Shown here: positions 23,278-30,818 of the stretch, one piece after another
How positions within the stretch are numbered: the first letter of the stretch is position 1
Layout of the letters: each line of letters opens with the position of its first letter
Assembly (NCBI GenBank): GCA_003241685.1
Contig: QFPJ01000036.1
Span: forward strand, 1 to 30,818
DNA length: 30,818 nucleotides
Direction: 5' to 3'
From: Sphingopyxis macrogoltabida
GTDB lineage: Bacteria; Pseudomonadota; Alphaproteobacteria; Sphingomonadales; Sphingomonadaceae
Notes under the pieces: model-generated
What the model was told of the DNA's origin: nothing
The model's database searches: none
The model's input: only the letters and a program-made list of their open reading frames with translations
Position numbers and translations under genes: made by a program

Positions 23278-23403
23278 ATATGCCTCATAACCCTTTAGAA
23301 GAAGGATATAATGTCGGAAAAAGCGACGACGCCGATCGGGCCCGTCGGTCAAATCGGCGTGCGCCTTGCCAGATTGTCGGGCCGCTGTCAAAAGCCGCAC
23401 GCC

Positions 23404-24732
23404 ATGACCGACCAGACCGCCACGCCGCGCCGCTTTGCCCTGTCCACCCCGCTTGCAGGCCGGATCGCGATTCCCGGCGACAAGAGCATTTCGCATCGCG
23501 CGCTGATGCTGTCGGCGCTCGCGGTCGGAACGAGCCGCGTCACCGGCCTGCTCGAAGGGCATGACGTGCTGGCAACGGCCGCGGCGATGCGCGCCATGGG
23601 CGCCGGCATCGAACGCTCGGGCAACGGCGAATGGATCATCGACGGGGTCGGCGTCGGCGGCCTGCTCCAGCCCCGCGAAGCGTTCGACATGGGCAACAGC
23701 GGCACATCGACGCGGCTGCTGATGGGCCTGGTCGCCAGCCACCCGATCACCGCGACGTTCGTGGGCGACGCCAGCCTGTCGGGGCGCCCGATGGGCCGCG
23801 TCATCGATCCCCTGTCGCAAATGGGCGCGGACATCAACGCGTCGCCCGGGGGCCGCCTGCCGCTGATGGTTCGCGGTCTTGCCCCTGCCATTCCCCTCGC
23901 CTACCGCCTGCCGATGGCATCGGCGCAGGTGAAGAGCGCGGTGCTGCTCGCCGGCCTGAACACGCCGGGCGTGACCGAGGTGATCGAACCCGTGCCGACC
24001 CGCGACCATAGCGAGCGGATGCTGCGCGGCTTCGGCGCCGACCTGAGCGTCGAGACCGACGGCGATGGCACGCGCCATATTCGCCTGCGCGGCGAAGCCG
24101 ACCTCAAGCCGCAGACGATCGTCGTCCCCGGCGACCCCTCGTCGGCCGCCTTCTTCATCGTCGCGGCCCTGATCGTGCCGGGCAGCGACGTGACGATCAC
24201 CAATGTCGGCCTGAACCCGACGCGCGCCGGGCTGGTCGGCGTGCTGCAACAGATGGGCGGCGACATCGCATTGCTCGACCCCCGCGATGTCGGCGGGGAG
24301 CCCGTCGCCGACCTACGCGTCCGTCACAGCGCCCTCAAGGGCATTGCCGTCGATCCCGCCGCCGCGCCGAGCATGATCGACGAATTCCCTATCCTCTTCG
24401 TCGCGGCCGCGCTTGCCGAGGGGCGCACCGTCACCACCGGCCTTGACGAGTTGCGCGTCAAGGAAAGCGACCGCCTGTCCGTCATGGCCACCGGCCTCCA
24501 GGCCATCGGCGTGCGCGTCGAAGAAAGCGAGGACGGCCTGATTATCGACGGCAGCGGCGGCGACCCGCTGCCGGGCGGCGCCACCATCGCCGGGCACCTC
24601 GATCATCGTATCTGCATGAGCTTCGCGATTGCCGGACTCGCCAGCAAGGCGCCTGTCGCGATCGACGATATGGCGCCCGTCGCGACGAGCTTCCCCAATT
24701 TCGAGGCGCTGCTCGAAAGTCTGCGAGTATGA
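23404..24732 (+). CDS. aroA: 3-phosphoshikimate 1-carboxyvinyltransferase (EPSP synthase)
   Basis: A 442-residue EPSP synthase that joins PEP and shikimate-3-phosphate in the shikimate pathway. Conserved parts: IPGDKSISHRALM, GNSGTSTRL, ASLSGRPMGRV, ASAQVKSA, TRDHSERML, DEFPILFVAAA and RVKESDR. By motif it belongs to the bacterial type II-like group, but glyphosate sensitivity cannot be judged. I start at ATG 23404, where the conserved N-terminus begins. ATG 23311 is in frame with a strong GAAGG site 5 nt away, but the extra 31 codons have unlike composition and include a TATAAT box (23307-23312) that may be the gene's promoter. It is followed, overlapping by 4 nt, by a membrane protein and cmk. 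Confidence 0.95.
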   Translation: MTDQTATPRRFALSTPLAGRIAIPGDKSISHRALMLSALAVGTSRVTGLLEGHDVLATAAAMRAMGAGIERSGNGEWIIDGVGVGGLLQPREAFDMGNSGTSTRLLMGLVASHPITATFVGDASLSGRPMGRVIDPLSQMGADINASPGGRLPLMVRGLAPAIPLAYRLPMASAQVKSAVLLAGLNTPGVTEVIEPVPTRDHSERMLRGFGADLSVETDGDGTRHIRLRGEADLKPQTIVVPGDPSSAAFFIVAALIVPGSDVTITNVGLNPTRAGLVGVLQQMGGDIALLDPRDVGGEPVADLRVRHSALKGIAVDPAAAPSMIDEFPILFVAAALAEGRTVTTGLDELRVKESDRLSVMATGLQAIGVRVEESEDGLIIDGSGGDPLPGGATIAGHLDHRICMSFAIAGLASKAPVAIDDMAPVATSFPNFEALLESLRV

Positions 24733-24995
24733 GCTCATATCTGTCGCCGACCGCCGCGACCGTCATCGGCCTGATCGGCAGCACGATTGTCCTCGCCGCT
24801 TTCGCCTATGCGAACAGCACGGAAAAAATGGACCCGCTCCGCTTCAACATGATGAATCTGGCTGGCGCGGCGCTGTTGATGATCTCCCTGTCGGTGCAAT
24901 TCAACCTCGCCGCCTTCGTGCTGGAGGCGGCATGGGCGGCAATTGCGCTATGGGGTATCGCCCGCGCGCTGAAACGCCGCGGGAGCGCCGCATGA
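24729..24995 (+). CDS. CBU_0592-like small membrane protein
   Basis: An 88-residue protein with about three membrane helices (8-27, 40-55, 60-79) and a conserved NSTEKMDPLRFNMMNLAGA segment before the second. This matches a small family often annotated as CBU_0592 type, function unknown. It overlaps aroA by 4 nt and cmk by 4 nt (ATGA both times), so it is translationally coupled to both. This position between aroA and cmk is conserved in related genomes from memory. Confidence 0.85.
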   Translation: MSSYLSPTAATVIGLIGSTIVLAAFAYANSTEKMDPLRFNMMNLAGAALLMISLSVQFNLAAFVLEAAWAAIALWGIARALKRRGSAA

Positions 24996-25621
24996 TCATC
25001 ACGGTCGACGGCCCGACCGCATCGGGCAAGGGCACGCTCGCGCGCCAGCTTGCCGAACATTTCCGCCTGCCGGTGCTCGACACGGGCCTGCTCTATCGTG
25101 CGGTGGGGTATCAGACGCAACTGGGGCACGGCGACCCCGACGACAGCGCCGACGCCCTTGCCGCATGCGATTTCCCCGCCGCCCTGCTCGATGACCCCGC
25201 ACTCCGTTATGAAAGCACTGGCGGCCTTGCCAGCCGCGTGTCGGTCCACCCGGCGGTGCGCGCCGCGCTATTCCAGCGGCAAGTCGATTTCGCGAACCAG
25301 CCGGGCGGCGCCGTACTCGACGGGCGCGACATCGGCACGGTCATCGCGCCGCATGCCGATGCGAAAATCTTCGTAACCGCCTCTCCGGAAGAACGCGCGC
25401 GGCGGCGCCATGCCGAGATGCTGGCGCGCGGCGTCGATGTCACCTACGCGGCGGTGCTGGCCGACATCCACGCGCGCGACGCGCGCGACACGGGCCGCGC
25501 GGAGGCACCGTTGATGCGTGCCGCCGACGCGCTGTTGCTCGACAACAGCGACATGGACCGCGAGACGGCGCTGGCCACCGCGATCGCCTTCGTCGAACGG
25601 CGGCAACGCGATCGCGGCTGA
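24992..25621 (+). CDS. cmk: cytidylate kinase
   Basis: A 209-residue CMP/dCMP kinase of normal length. It phosphorylates CMP to CDP with ATP. The P-loop GPTASGKGT (7-15), LDTGLLYRAVG substrate loop and VLDGRDIGTV motif are clear; RRRHAEM and RDARDTGRAEAPL form the lid region. It is the third gene of the overlapping aroA-cmk chain. rpsA follows 274 bp later with its own likely promoter, the classic aroA-cmk-rpsA order. Confidence 0.97.
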   Translation: MIITVDGPTASGKGTLARQLAEHFRLPVLDTGLLYRAVGYQTQLGHGDPDDSADALAACDFPAALLDDPALRYESTGGLASRVSVHPAVRAALFQRQVDFANQPGGAVLDGRDIGTVIAPHADAKIFVTASPEERARRRHAEMLARGVDVTYAAVLADIHARDARDTGRAEAPLMRAADALLLDNSDMDRETALATAIAFVERRQRDRG

Positions 25622-25633
25622 CGGGCTTTTTCC

Positions 25634-25662
25634 TTGCTTTCGCGGGGGCTCGTGCCTATAGG
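25634..25662 (+). promoter_or_regulatory. rpsA promoter
   Basis: TTGCTT (25634-25639), a 17-nt spacer and TATAGG (25657-25662), 13 nt after the cmk stop. A strong match by eye. It would give rpsA a leader of about 225 nt. Confidence 0.6.
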
Positions 25663-25669
25663 CGCCCTC

Positions 25670-25895
25670 GTCCGACGGGCCCTTCGGCCGGTCGAGGCAT
25701 GGACAAACCGCCACCTCCAATGGGTGTCGGGCGTGGCGGGATGATCTCGTCGCGCCCTTTTTGCTTTGCCCCTGCCTTGCCGAACGAAAGGCCCCGACGA
25801 TGTTCCGCCGTGCATCCGGCAGGCGGGACGGATCGGCCACAAGACCAGCGGAACCAACCGCTTGGCCGGAACAAATGAAGTAAGGAAGAACATCT
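25670..25895 (+). promoter_or_regulatory. long rpsA leader with hairpin and short open frame
   Basis: The leader contains CCGCCAC (25708-25714) paired with GTGGCGG (25733-25739), an inner CACC/GGTG option, and an open frame of about 58 codons starting at ATG 25699. No Rfam family comes to mind. S1 is known to repress its own translation in enterics through leader structure; similar control here is a guess. Confidence 0.4.
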
Positions 25896-27608
25896 ATGGC
25901 CTCTACGGCTTTTCCGACGCGCGACGATTTCGCCGCGATGCTCGACGAATCGCTGGGTGGTGCCGATGGCGGCTTTGAAGGCCGCGTCGTCAAGGGCACC
26001 GTGACCGCGATCGAAAACGACCTGGCAGTGATCGACATCGGGCTGAAGAGCGAAGGGCGCGTGCCGCTTCGCGAATTCGCGATGCCGGGCCAGAAGGCCG
26101 ACCTGAACGTCGGCGACGAAGTCGAAGTCTATGTCGACCGCGTCGAAAACGCCAATGGCGAAACCATGCTGTCCCGCGATCGCGCCCGCCGCGAAGCCGC
26201 CTGGGACCGCCTGGAAGAAGAATTCAACAAGGAAGCCCGCGTCGAAGGCGTCATCTTCGGCCGCGTCAAGGGCGGCTTCACCGTCGACCTTGGCGGCGCC
26301 GTGGCCTTCCTGCCCGGCTCGCAGGTCGACATCCGCCCCGTGCGCGACGTCGGCCCGCTCATGGACCTGCCGCAGCCTTTCCAGATCCTCAAGATGGATC
26401 GCCGCCGCGGCAACATCGTCGTGTCGCGCCGCGCTATCCTGGAAGAAACGCGCGCCGAACAGCGCAGCGGCCTGATCCAGAATCTGGAAGAAGGTCAGAT
26501 CATCGAAGGCGCGGTCAAGAACATCACCGATTATGGTGCGTTCGTCGATCTCGGCGGCATCGACGGCCTGCTCCATGTCACCGACATGAGCTACAAGCGC
26601 GTCAACCACCCGAGCGAAGTCATCAACATCGGTGACAATGTCCGCGTCCAGATCATCCGCATCAACCGCGATACGCAGCGCATCAGCCTGGGCATGAAGC
26701 AGCTAGAAAGCGATCCGTGGGAAGGCGTCGCCGCCAAATATCCGATCGGCGCGAAGCTGTCGGGCACGGTCACGAACATCACCGACTACGGTGCGTTCGT
26801 CGAACTCGAACCCGGCATCGAAGGCCTGGTCCACGTCAGCGAAATGTCGTGGGTCAAGAAGAACGTCCATCCCGGCAAGATCGTTTCGACCAGCCAGGAA
26901 GTCGATGTCATCGTTCTGGAAGTCGACAGCGACAAGCGCCGCATCTCGCTGGGTCTCAAGCAGGCCCAGTCGAACCCCTGGGGTGCCTTCGCCGAAGCGC
27001 ATCCGATCGGGTCGGTCGTCGAGGGTGAAGTCAAGAATGCGACCGAATTCGGTCTGTTCGTCGGCCTGCCCGGCGACGTCGACGGCATGGTCCACATGTC
27101 GGACATCGCTTGGGGCATCTCGGGCGAGGAAGCGCTGCATCTCCACCGCAAGGGCGAGCAGGTCCAGGTCGTCGTCCTCGACGTCGATGTGGAAAAGGAA
27201 CGCATCAGCCTGGGCATCAAGCAACTCGAAAAGGGTGCTCCGGCCGTTGGCGGCGGGGTTGCCGCTGCCGGTTCGCTGAAGAAGAACGACATCGTCACCG
27301 TCTCGGTCCTCGAAGTCCGCGACAACGGCCTGGAGGTCCAGGCCGGCGACGATGGTGCCACGGGCTTCATCAAGCGGGCCGACCTTGGCCGCGACCGCGA
27401 CGAACAGCGCCCCGAACGCTATCAGGTCGGCCAGAAGTTCGACGCGATGGTCATCGGCTTCGATCGTTCGAAGAAGCCCAGCTTCTCGGTCAAGGCGATG
27501 CAGATCGCCGAAGAGAAGGAAGCCGTTGCACAATATGGCTCGTCGGACTCGGGTGCGTCGCTCGGCGACATCCTCGGCGAAGCACTGAAAGCCGGCAAGA
27601 AGGACTAA
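25896..27608 (+). CDS. rpsA: 30S ribosomal protein S1
   Basis: A 570-residue S1 with six S1 RNA-binding repeats (approximately 28-94, 112-178, 199-267, 284-354, 371-441 and 458-525). The third to fifth repeat the pattern NITDYGAFV or ATEFGLFV followed by GL-H-S/TD-S. S1 binds mRNA at the 30S platform and helps start translation. AAGGAAGAAC precedes the ATG with about 8 nt spacing. Its own promoter, leader and terminator mark it as a single unit, though cmk lies upstream. Confidence 0.98.
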   Translation: MASTAFPTRDDFAAMLDESLGGADGGFEGRVVKGTVTAIENDLAVIDIGLKSEGRVPLREFAMPGQKADLNVGDEVEVYVDRVENANGETMLSRDRARREAAWDRLEEEFNKEARVEGVIFGRVKGGFTVDLGGAVAFLPGSQVDIRPVRDVGPLMDLPQPFQILKMDRRRGNIVVSRRAILEETRAEQRSGLIQNLEEGQIIEGAVKNITDYGAFVDLGGIDGLLHVTDMSYKRVNHPSEVINIGDNVRVQIIRINRDTQRISLGMKQLESDPWEGVAAKYPIGAKLSGTVTNITDYGAFVELEPGIEGLVHVSEMSWVKKNVHPGKIVSTSQEVDVIVLEVDSDKRRISLGLKQAQSNPWGAFAEAHPIGSVVEGEVKNATEFGLFVGLPGDVDGMVHMSDIAWGISGEEALHLHRKGEQVQVVVLDVDVEKERISLGIKQLEKGAPAVGGGVAAAGSLKKNDIVTVSVLEVRDNGLEVQAGDDGATGFIKRADLGRDRDEQRPERYQVGQKFDAMVIGFDRSKKPSFSVKAMQIAEEKEAVAQYGSSDSGASLGDILGEALKAGKKD

Positions 27609-27637
27609 TCCCCTTCCCTTCGCGCTTCAGCGATACG

Positions 27638-27671
27638 AAAGGCCCGCAGAGTGTCCCTCTGCGGGCCTTTT
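27638..27671 (+). terminator. rpsA intrinsic terminator
   Basis: AAAGGCCCGCAGAG (27638-27651), a 5-nt loop and CTCTGCGGGCCTTT (27657-27670), 14 perfect pairs, followed by T. A strong rho-independent terminator 30 nt after the rpsA stop. Confidence 0.9.
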
Positions 27672-27812
27672 GCGTGCGGCGATATGTTTTGACGCGCCCC
27701 TGTTTCATGATAATCTCGCGGCCGCGTTGGGAGGGGTCCTCGCGCCAATTCGTCCCGGCAACGACCGGATCGCCTGCGTGGCAGGTGCGCGTGATATACT
27801 AAGGGGAAGCAG

Positions 27813-28091
27813 ATGATCCGGTCGGAACTGGTTCAAAAGATCGCGAGCGAAAACACGGACTTGCGCCTCGAAGAAGTGGAACGCATCGTCGACGCCTTCT
27901 TCGATTCGATCGTGGATCAGTTGGCCGCCGGCGGACGCGTCGAATTGCGCGGTTTCGGGGCCTTTTCGACGCGGAGCCGTGAGTCGCGCACCGGACGCAA
28001 TCCACGCACCGGCGCCGCCGTCGAGGTGGAAGCCAAGGCCGTCCCCTATTTCAAGCCGGGCAAGGAAATGCGCGAGCGGCTCAACGGGTGA
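27813..28091 (+). CDS. ihfB: integration host factor subunit beta
   Basis: A 92-residue HU/IHF family protein. GFGAFSTR, then RTGRNPRTGAAVEVEAK and the PYFKPGKEMRERLN tail are characteristic of the beta arm and C-terminal helix; the arm sequence RESRTGRNPRTG favours IHF-beta over HU. It bends DNA together with IhfA and affects transcription, replication and recombination. AAGGGGAAGC precedes the ATG. The position after rpsA matches the order known in many proteobacteria. Its stop is 24 nt from the convergent ABC permease stop. Confidence 0.95.
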   Translation: MIRSELVQKIASENTDLRLEEVERIVDAFFDSIVDQLAAGGRVELRGFGAFSTRSRESRTGRNPRTGAAVEVEAKAVPYFKPGKEMRERLNG

Positions 28092-28115
28092 TGGCGCCGG
28101 CCGCGGCCTCCGGCA

Positions 28116-28883
28116 TCAATTCTTGAGCCGATAGCCGGTACGGAACATCCAGAAGATCACGGTCAGGCACAGCGTGAAGAATAACGCGACCGCCGCCATG
28201 CTCACCTCTATCCCGACATCGCCCTGACCGAAGAAGGTCCAGCGAAATCCGCTGATCAGATAGACGACGGGATTGAACAGCGTCACCGTCTGCCAGGCCT
28301 TGGGCAGCATATCGAGCGAATAGAAGGCGCCGCCGAGAAAGGTCAGCGGATAGACGACCAGCAGCGGGATCACCTGCAACTGTTCGAAACTCTGCGCCCA
28401 GATGCCGATGATGAAACCGAACAGGCAGAATGTCACCGCCATCAACAGCATGAAACCGGCCATCAGCAACGGATGCGTCACCTGCACGTCGACGAACAGA
28501 TGCGCCGTCGCAAAGATGATCGTGCCGATGATCACCGACTTGGTCGCCGCGGCGCCGACATAGGCGATCACCGTTTCGAGCGGCGACAGCGGTGCCGACA
28601 GCATTTCATAGATCGTGCCCGTCCATTTGGGCATATAGATGCCGAAGCTGGCGTTGCTGATGCTTTCGGTGAACATCGTCAGCATCATCAACCCCGGCAC
28701 GATGAACGCGCCATAGGGGACGGTGCCGACCTCATTCATCCGGCTGCCGATCGCCGAACCGAAGACGACGAAATAGAGCGCGGTCGTGATGACCGGCAGC
28801 ATCAGGCTGGTCCAGAAGGTGCGCCCGAAACGCGCCATTTCGAACAGATAGATCGCGCGAATGCCCCGCAGATTCGAAATCAT
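28116..28883 (-). CDS. ABC-2 type transporter permease
   Basis: A 255-residue inner-membrane protein with about six membrane helices (for example 20-42, 60-82, 105-128, 137-160, 172-192, 228-246). The ABC2_membrane fold, FYSLDMLPKAWQ loop and NPVVYLISGFRW motif match YadH/NodJ-type export permeases. It starts with ATG overlapping the ATPase stop by 4 nt, so the pair is coupled. The substrate is unknown. Confidence 0.93.
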   Translation of the reverse strand: MISNLRGIRAIYLFEMARFGRTFWTSLMLPVITTALYFVVFGSAIGSRMNEVGTVPYGAFIVPGLMMLTMFTESISNASFGIYMPKWTGTIYEMLSAPLSPLETVIAYVGAAATKSVIIGTIIFATAHLFVDVQVTHPLLMAGFMLLMAVTFCLFGFIIGIWAQSFEQLQVIPLLVVYPLTFLGGAFYSLDMLPKAWQTVTLFNPVVYLISGFRWTFFGQGDVGIEVSMAAVALFFTLCLTVIFWMFRTGYRLKN

Positions 28884-29821
28884 GCCGCCACGTCCGCTTT
28901 CTGTTCATGGACCAGCCCGACGAATATATCCTCGAGCGAGCTTTGCCGGGTATTCAGATCCTTGAAGGCGATGCCAAGGTCGCTCATCCGCCGCAGCAGC
29001 GACGGCACCCCCGTCGCCTCCGCCTGGCTGTCGAATTCATAGACGAGTTCATGGCCGTCGGCCGCGAGTTCCGGCTTCCATTCGGCCAGTCCCACCGGAA
29101 CCTCGGTCAGCGGATCGGCGAGGTTGAGCGTCAGCGTCTTGCGCCCCATCTTCTTGATCAGAGCATTTTTCTCCTCGACCAGAATCAGCTTCCCCTTGCT
29201 GATCACGCCCACGCGGTCGGCCATTTCCTCGGCCTCCTCGATATAGTGGGTGGTCAGGATGATGGTGACGCCGCGTTCGCGCAGGCCGCGGACCATCTCC
29301 CACATGTCGCGGCGCAGTTCGACGTCGACGCCCGCCGTGGGCTCGTCGAGAAACAGGATTTCGGGTTCATGGCTCAGCGCCTTCGCGATCATCACGCGGC
29401 GCTTCATCCCGCCCGACAATTCCATGATCTTCGCGTTGCGCTTGTCCCACAGCGACAGGTCGCGCAGCAGCCGTTCGATATAGGCGGGATCGGCCGGCTT
29501 GCCGAACAGGCCGCGTGAAAAGCTGACCGTCGTGATGACCTTTTCAAAGGCGTCGGTATGCAGTTCCTGCGGGACCAGCCCGATCATCGACCGCGCGGCG
29601 CGATAGCCGCGCTGATGATCATGCCCGCCGACAAGCACCTGCCCCTCGCTGGGCGTGACGATGCCGCACACGATGCTGATCAGCGTCGTCTTGCCGGCGC
29701 CATTGGGGCCAAGCAGCGCGAAAATCTCGCCACGATTGATGCTGAGATCGATACCGCCGAGCGCGCGATGCCCGCTCTTGTAGCTTTTGCCGAGACCGGT
29801 GATTTGGAGAACGGGCTGCAT
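28880..29821 (-). CDS. ABC transporter ATP-binding protein (YadG-like)
   Basis: A 313-residue ATPase. Walker A GPNGAGKTT (about 38-46), the Q-loop VPQE, the signature LSGGMKRR, Walker B ILFLDEPTAG and the H-loop TTHYIEEAEE are all present, so it should hydrolyse ATP. The C-terminal part (about 220-313) ends with the DIFVGLV segment usual in YadG/CcmA-like drug and polysaccharide exporters. It powers the coupled permease 28116-28883. Substrate unknown. Confidence 0.95.
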   Translation of the reverse strand: MQPVLQITGLGKSYKSGHRALGGIDLSINRGEIFALLGPNGAGKTTLISIVCGIVTPSEGQVLVGGHDHQRGYRAARSMIGLVPQELHTDAFEKVITTVSFSRGLFGKPADPAYIERLLRDLSLWDKRNAKIMELSGGMKRRVMIAKALSHEPEILFLDEPTAGVDVELRRDMWEMVRGLRERGVTIILTTHYIEEAEEMADRVGVISKGKLILVEEKNALIKKMGRKTLTLNLADPLTEVPVGLAEWKPELAADGHELVYEFDSQAEATGVPSLLRRMSDLGIAFKDLNTRQSSLEDIFVGLVHEQKADVAA

Positions 29822-29947
29822 GGCGCGTCCTCTACCCCACGGGCCGCCCGCCGGAAAGCTGCAAACGTAGCGCGCCGGTCGCGCCGGCGATTTCCGCCGC
29901 TTGTTCTTGGCAGTCCTCGCCGATCCGCCTAGAGAGGCGCCGACCGT

Positions 29948-30034
29948 GCGGGCGTGGCGGAATCGGTAGACGCAACGGACTTAAAATCCGTTGGGCGCAT
30001 GCTCATGTGGGTTCGAGTCCCACCGCCCGCACCA
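29948..30034 (+). tRNA. tRNA-Leu, anticodon TAA
   Basis: An 87-nt class II tRNA with encoded CCA. The acceptor GCGGGCG/CGCCCGC closes fully. The anticodon arm ACGGA-CTTAAAA-TCCGT gives TAA (reads UUA). The long variable arm is typical of tRNA-Leu. Confidence 0.97.
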
Positions 30035-30119
30035 TCAGCACCTTATGGCCGAACGGACGATTTTCGGGCTCGCCACGAACAAGGTGGACGCCCGGCCTCC
30101 TAAGGCGATGAATATGCTT

Positions 30120-30208
30120 TGGTACGGGTGGCCGGACTCGAACCGGCATTCCGATCACTCAGAGGCGGATTTTGAATCCGCTGCGTCTACCAATTCCGCC
30201 ACACCCGC
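30120..30208 (-). tRNA. tRNA-Leu, anticodon CAA
   Basis: An 89-nt class II tRNA on the minus strand. Anticodon arm GCGGA-TTCAAAA-TCCGC gives CAA (reads UUG). Acceptor GCGGGTG pairs with CACCCGT (one G-U) and CCA is encoded. It converges toward the tRNA-Leu(TAA). Confidence 0.96.
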
Positions 30209-30472
30209 ATGCCGATTGGCACTTAAGCGCCCCAGGATCGACTGCGCGTCGCTATAAGTAGGACCGAAGGAGATTTCCAGTCCTATTCATGCCCCATCGG
30301 CGCGACCGGCGAAGGTTCCGGAATCGCGCGCGCCATCGTCCGGCAACCGGCATATGGGCGCCCGCCTTCAACCCGCCTGGGACCGGGAAAATTTCCGAAA
30401 GAACAGCAAAAAGCGTTTCTGTGCGAGGACGCTTGTCTTCCCCTCGGCACGCTGGTAGAGGCGCCCCTCGTT
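30209..30472. other. gene-free spacer between tRNAs
   Basis: About 260 bp between tRNA-Leu(CAA) and tRNA-Thr. No gene, repeat or clear promoter is seen. An open frame here runs into tRNA-Thr and is not coding. Confidence 0.6.
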
Positions 30473-30548
30473 GCCGCTTTAGCTCAGTTGGTAGAGCACA
30501 TCATTCGTAATGATGGGGTCACAGGTTCGAGTCCTGTAAGCGGCACCA
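30473..30548 (+). tRNA. tRNA-Thr, anticodon CGT
   Basis: A 76-nt tRNA with encoded CCA. Acceptor GCCGCTT/AAGCGGC. Anticodon arm CATCA-TTCGTAA-TGATG gives CGT (reads ACG), a Thr codon that is common at high G+C. Confidence 0.97.
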
Positions 30549-30725
30549 TTTCCCTTTATTTTGCTATATCATTGTACGCACGAAACGATGCCGTTTTCGT
30601 GTCACGGACGGCGCCGGCCGCGGACGTGACTTCGCGGGTCAGCCACGGCATTCCGCAGACCATCGCGCTGAAACTCCATTCAGCGAGCGCACTCCGAATT
30701 TTTCTGATTCCCCGGCAGGAGAAAA

Positions 30726-30812
30726 TGGTGCCCAGAAGAGGACTCGAACCTCCACGACCTTGCGATCGCCAGCACCTGAAGCTGGTGCGTCTACCAATTC
30801 CGCCATCTGGGC
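30726..30812 (-). tRNA. tRNA-Leu, anticodon CAG
   Basis: An 87-nt class II tRNA on the minus strand. Acceptor GCCCAGA/TCTGGGC; anticodon arm CCAGC-TTCAGGT-GCTGG gives CAG (reads CUG, the main Leu codon in this genome). Encoded CCA. Confidence 0.97.
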
Positions 30813-30818
30813 ACGGGG

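Noticed and set aside
23278..24249. Upstream extension of the FYDLN protein to 431 codons
   Set aside because: Opposite aroA and low-complexity; the zinc-ribbon family starts at ATG 23277.
30289..30510. A 73-codon frame before tRNA-Thr
   Set aside because: Runs into the tRNA and lacks a ribosome site and motifs.

Overview
The window looks like chromosome of a high-GC alphaproteobacterium of the order Sphingomonadales (Sphingopyxis/Sphingomonas-like). The reasons are the gene content and order (aroA, small membrane protein, cmk, rpsA, ihfB; dnaX with ybaB; rpiB, glyA, nrdR), the acidic FYDLN-family zinc-ribbon protein, GIY-YIG genes beside short palindromic repeats, and the strong G/C bias at third codon positions. 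The genus is inferred from these features; no search was run. Most of the window is core housekeeping DNA with a few accessory insertions.

Left part (1-5000), all on the minus strand: the first codons of lon, then dnaX and ybaB (4-nt overlap), a small SRP RNA with a readable promoter, and an unusual coupled operon: IscS/NifS-type cysteine desulfurase, adrenodoxin-type [2Fe-2S] ferredoxin, and a lipoprotein class A beta-lactamase. The next part (5000-10950) is mostly plus strand: an alpha/beta hydrolase, a convergent small membrane protein, then rpiB-glyA-small membrane protein-nrdR. A GIY-YIG nuclease domain bounded by perfect 27-bp inverted repeats follows, in frame with a TrmJ-type tRNA methyltransferase. 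A convergent chorismate mutase and rpsD complete this part.

The middle (11000-18400) holds an S9 peptidase diverging from a run of M28 lipoprotein peptidase, agmatine deiminase, a DUF3147-like membrane protein and N-carbamoylputrescine amidase. The two agmatine enzymes together convert agmatine to putrescine. A Tat-exported alpha/beta hydrolase converges on this run, and a small unrecognised protein follows. From 18400 to 20750 a tandem-PilZ protein and an HD-GYP protein diverge from an AT-rich 391-bp region with two inverted repeats, which looks like a c-di-GMP module. From 20870 to 22640 an AraC-type regulator diverges from an SDR oxidoreductase. The SDR gene ends directly against a decayed tandem array derived from the neighbouring tRNA-Ala(GGC).

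The right part (22750-30818) carries tRNA-Ala, the FYDLN-type protein, the aroA-membrane protein-cmk chain, rpsA with its own promoter, a long leader and a strong terminator, ihfB, a two-gene ABC-2 exporter, and a tRNA cluster: Leu(TAA), Leu(CAA), Thr(CGT), Leu(CAG). I found no CRISPR array, rRNA, IS transposase or phage genes. The most novel-looking signals are the inverted-repeat-flanked GIY-YIG/TrmJ locus, the decayed tRNA-Ala array, and the desulfurase-ferredoxin-beta-lactamase operon.
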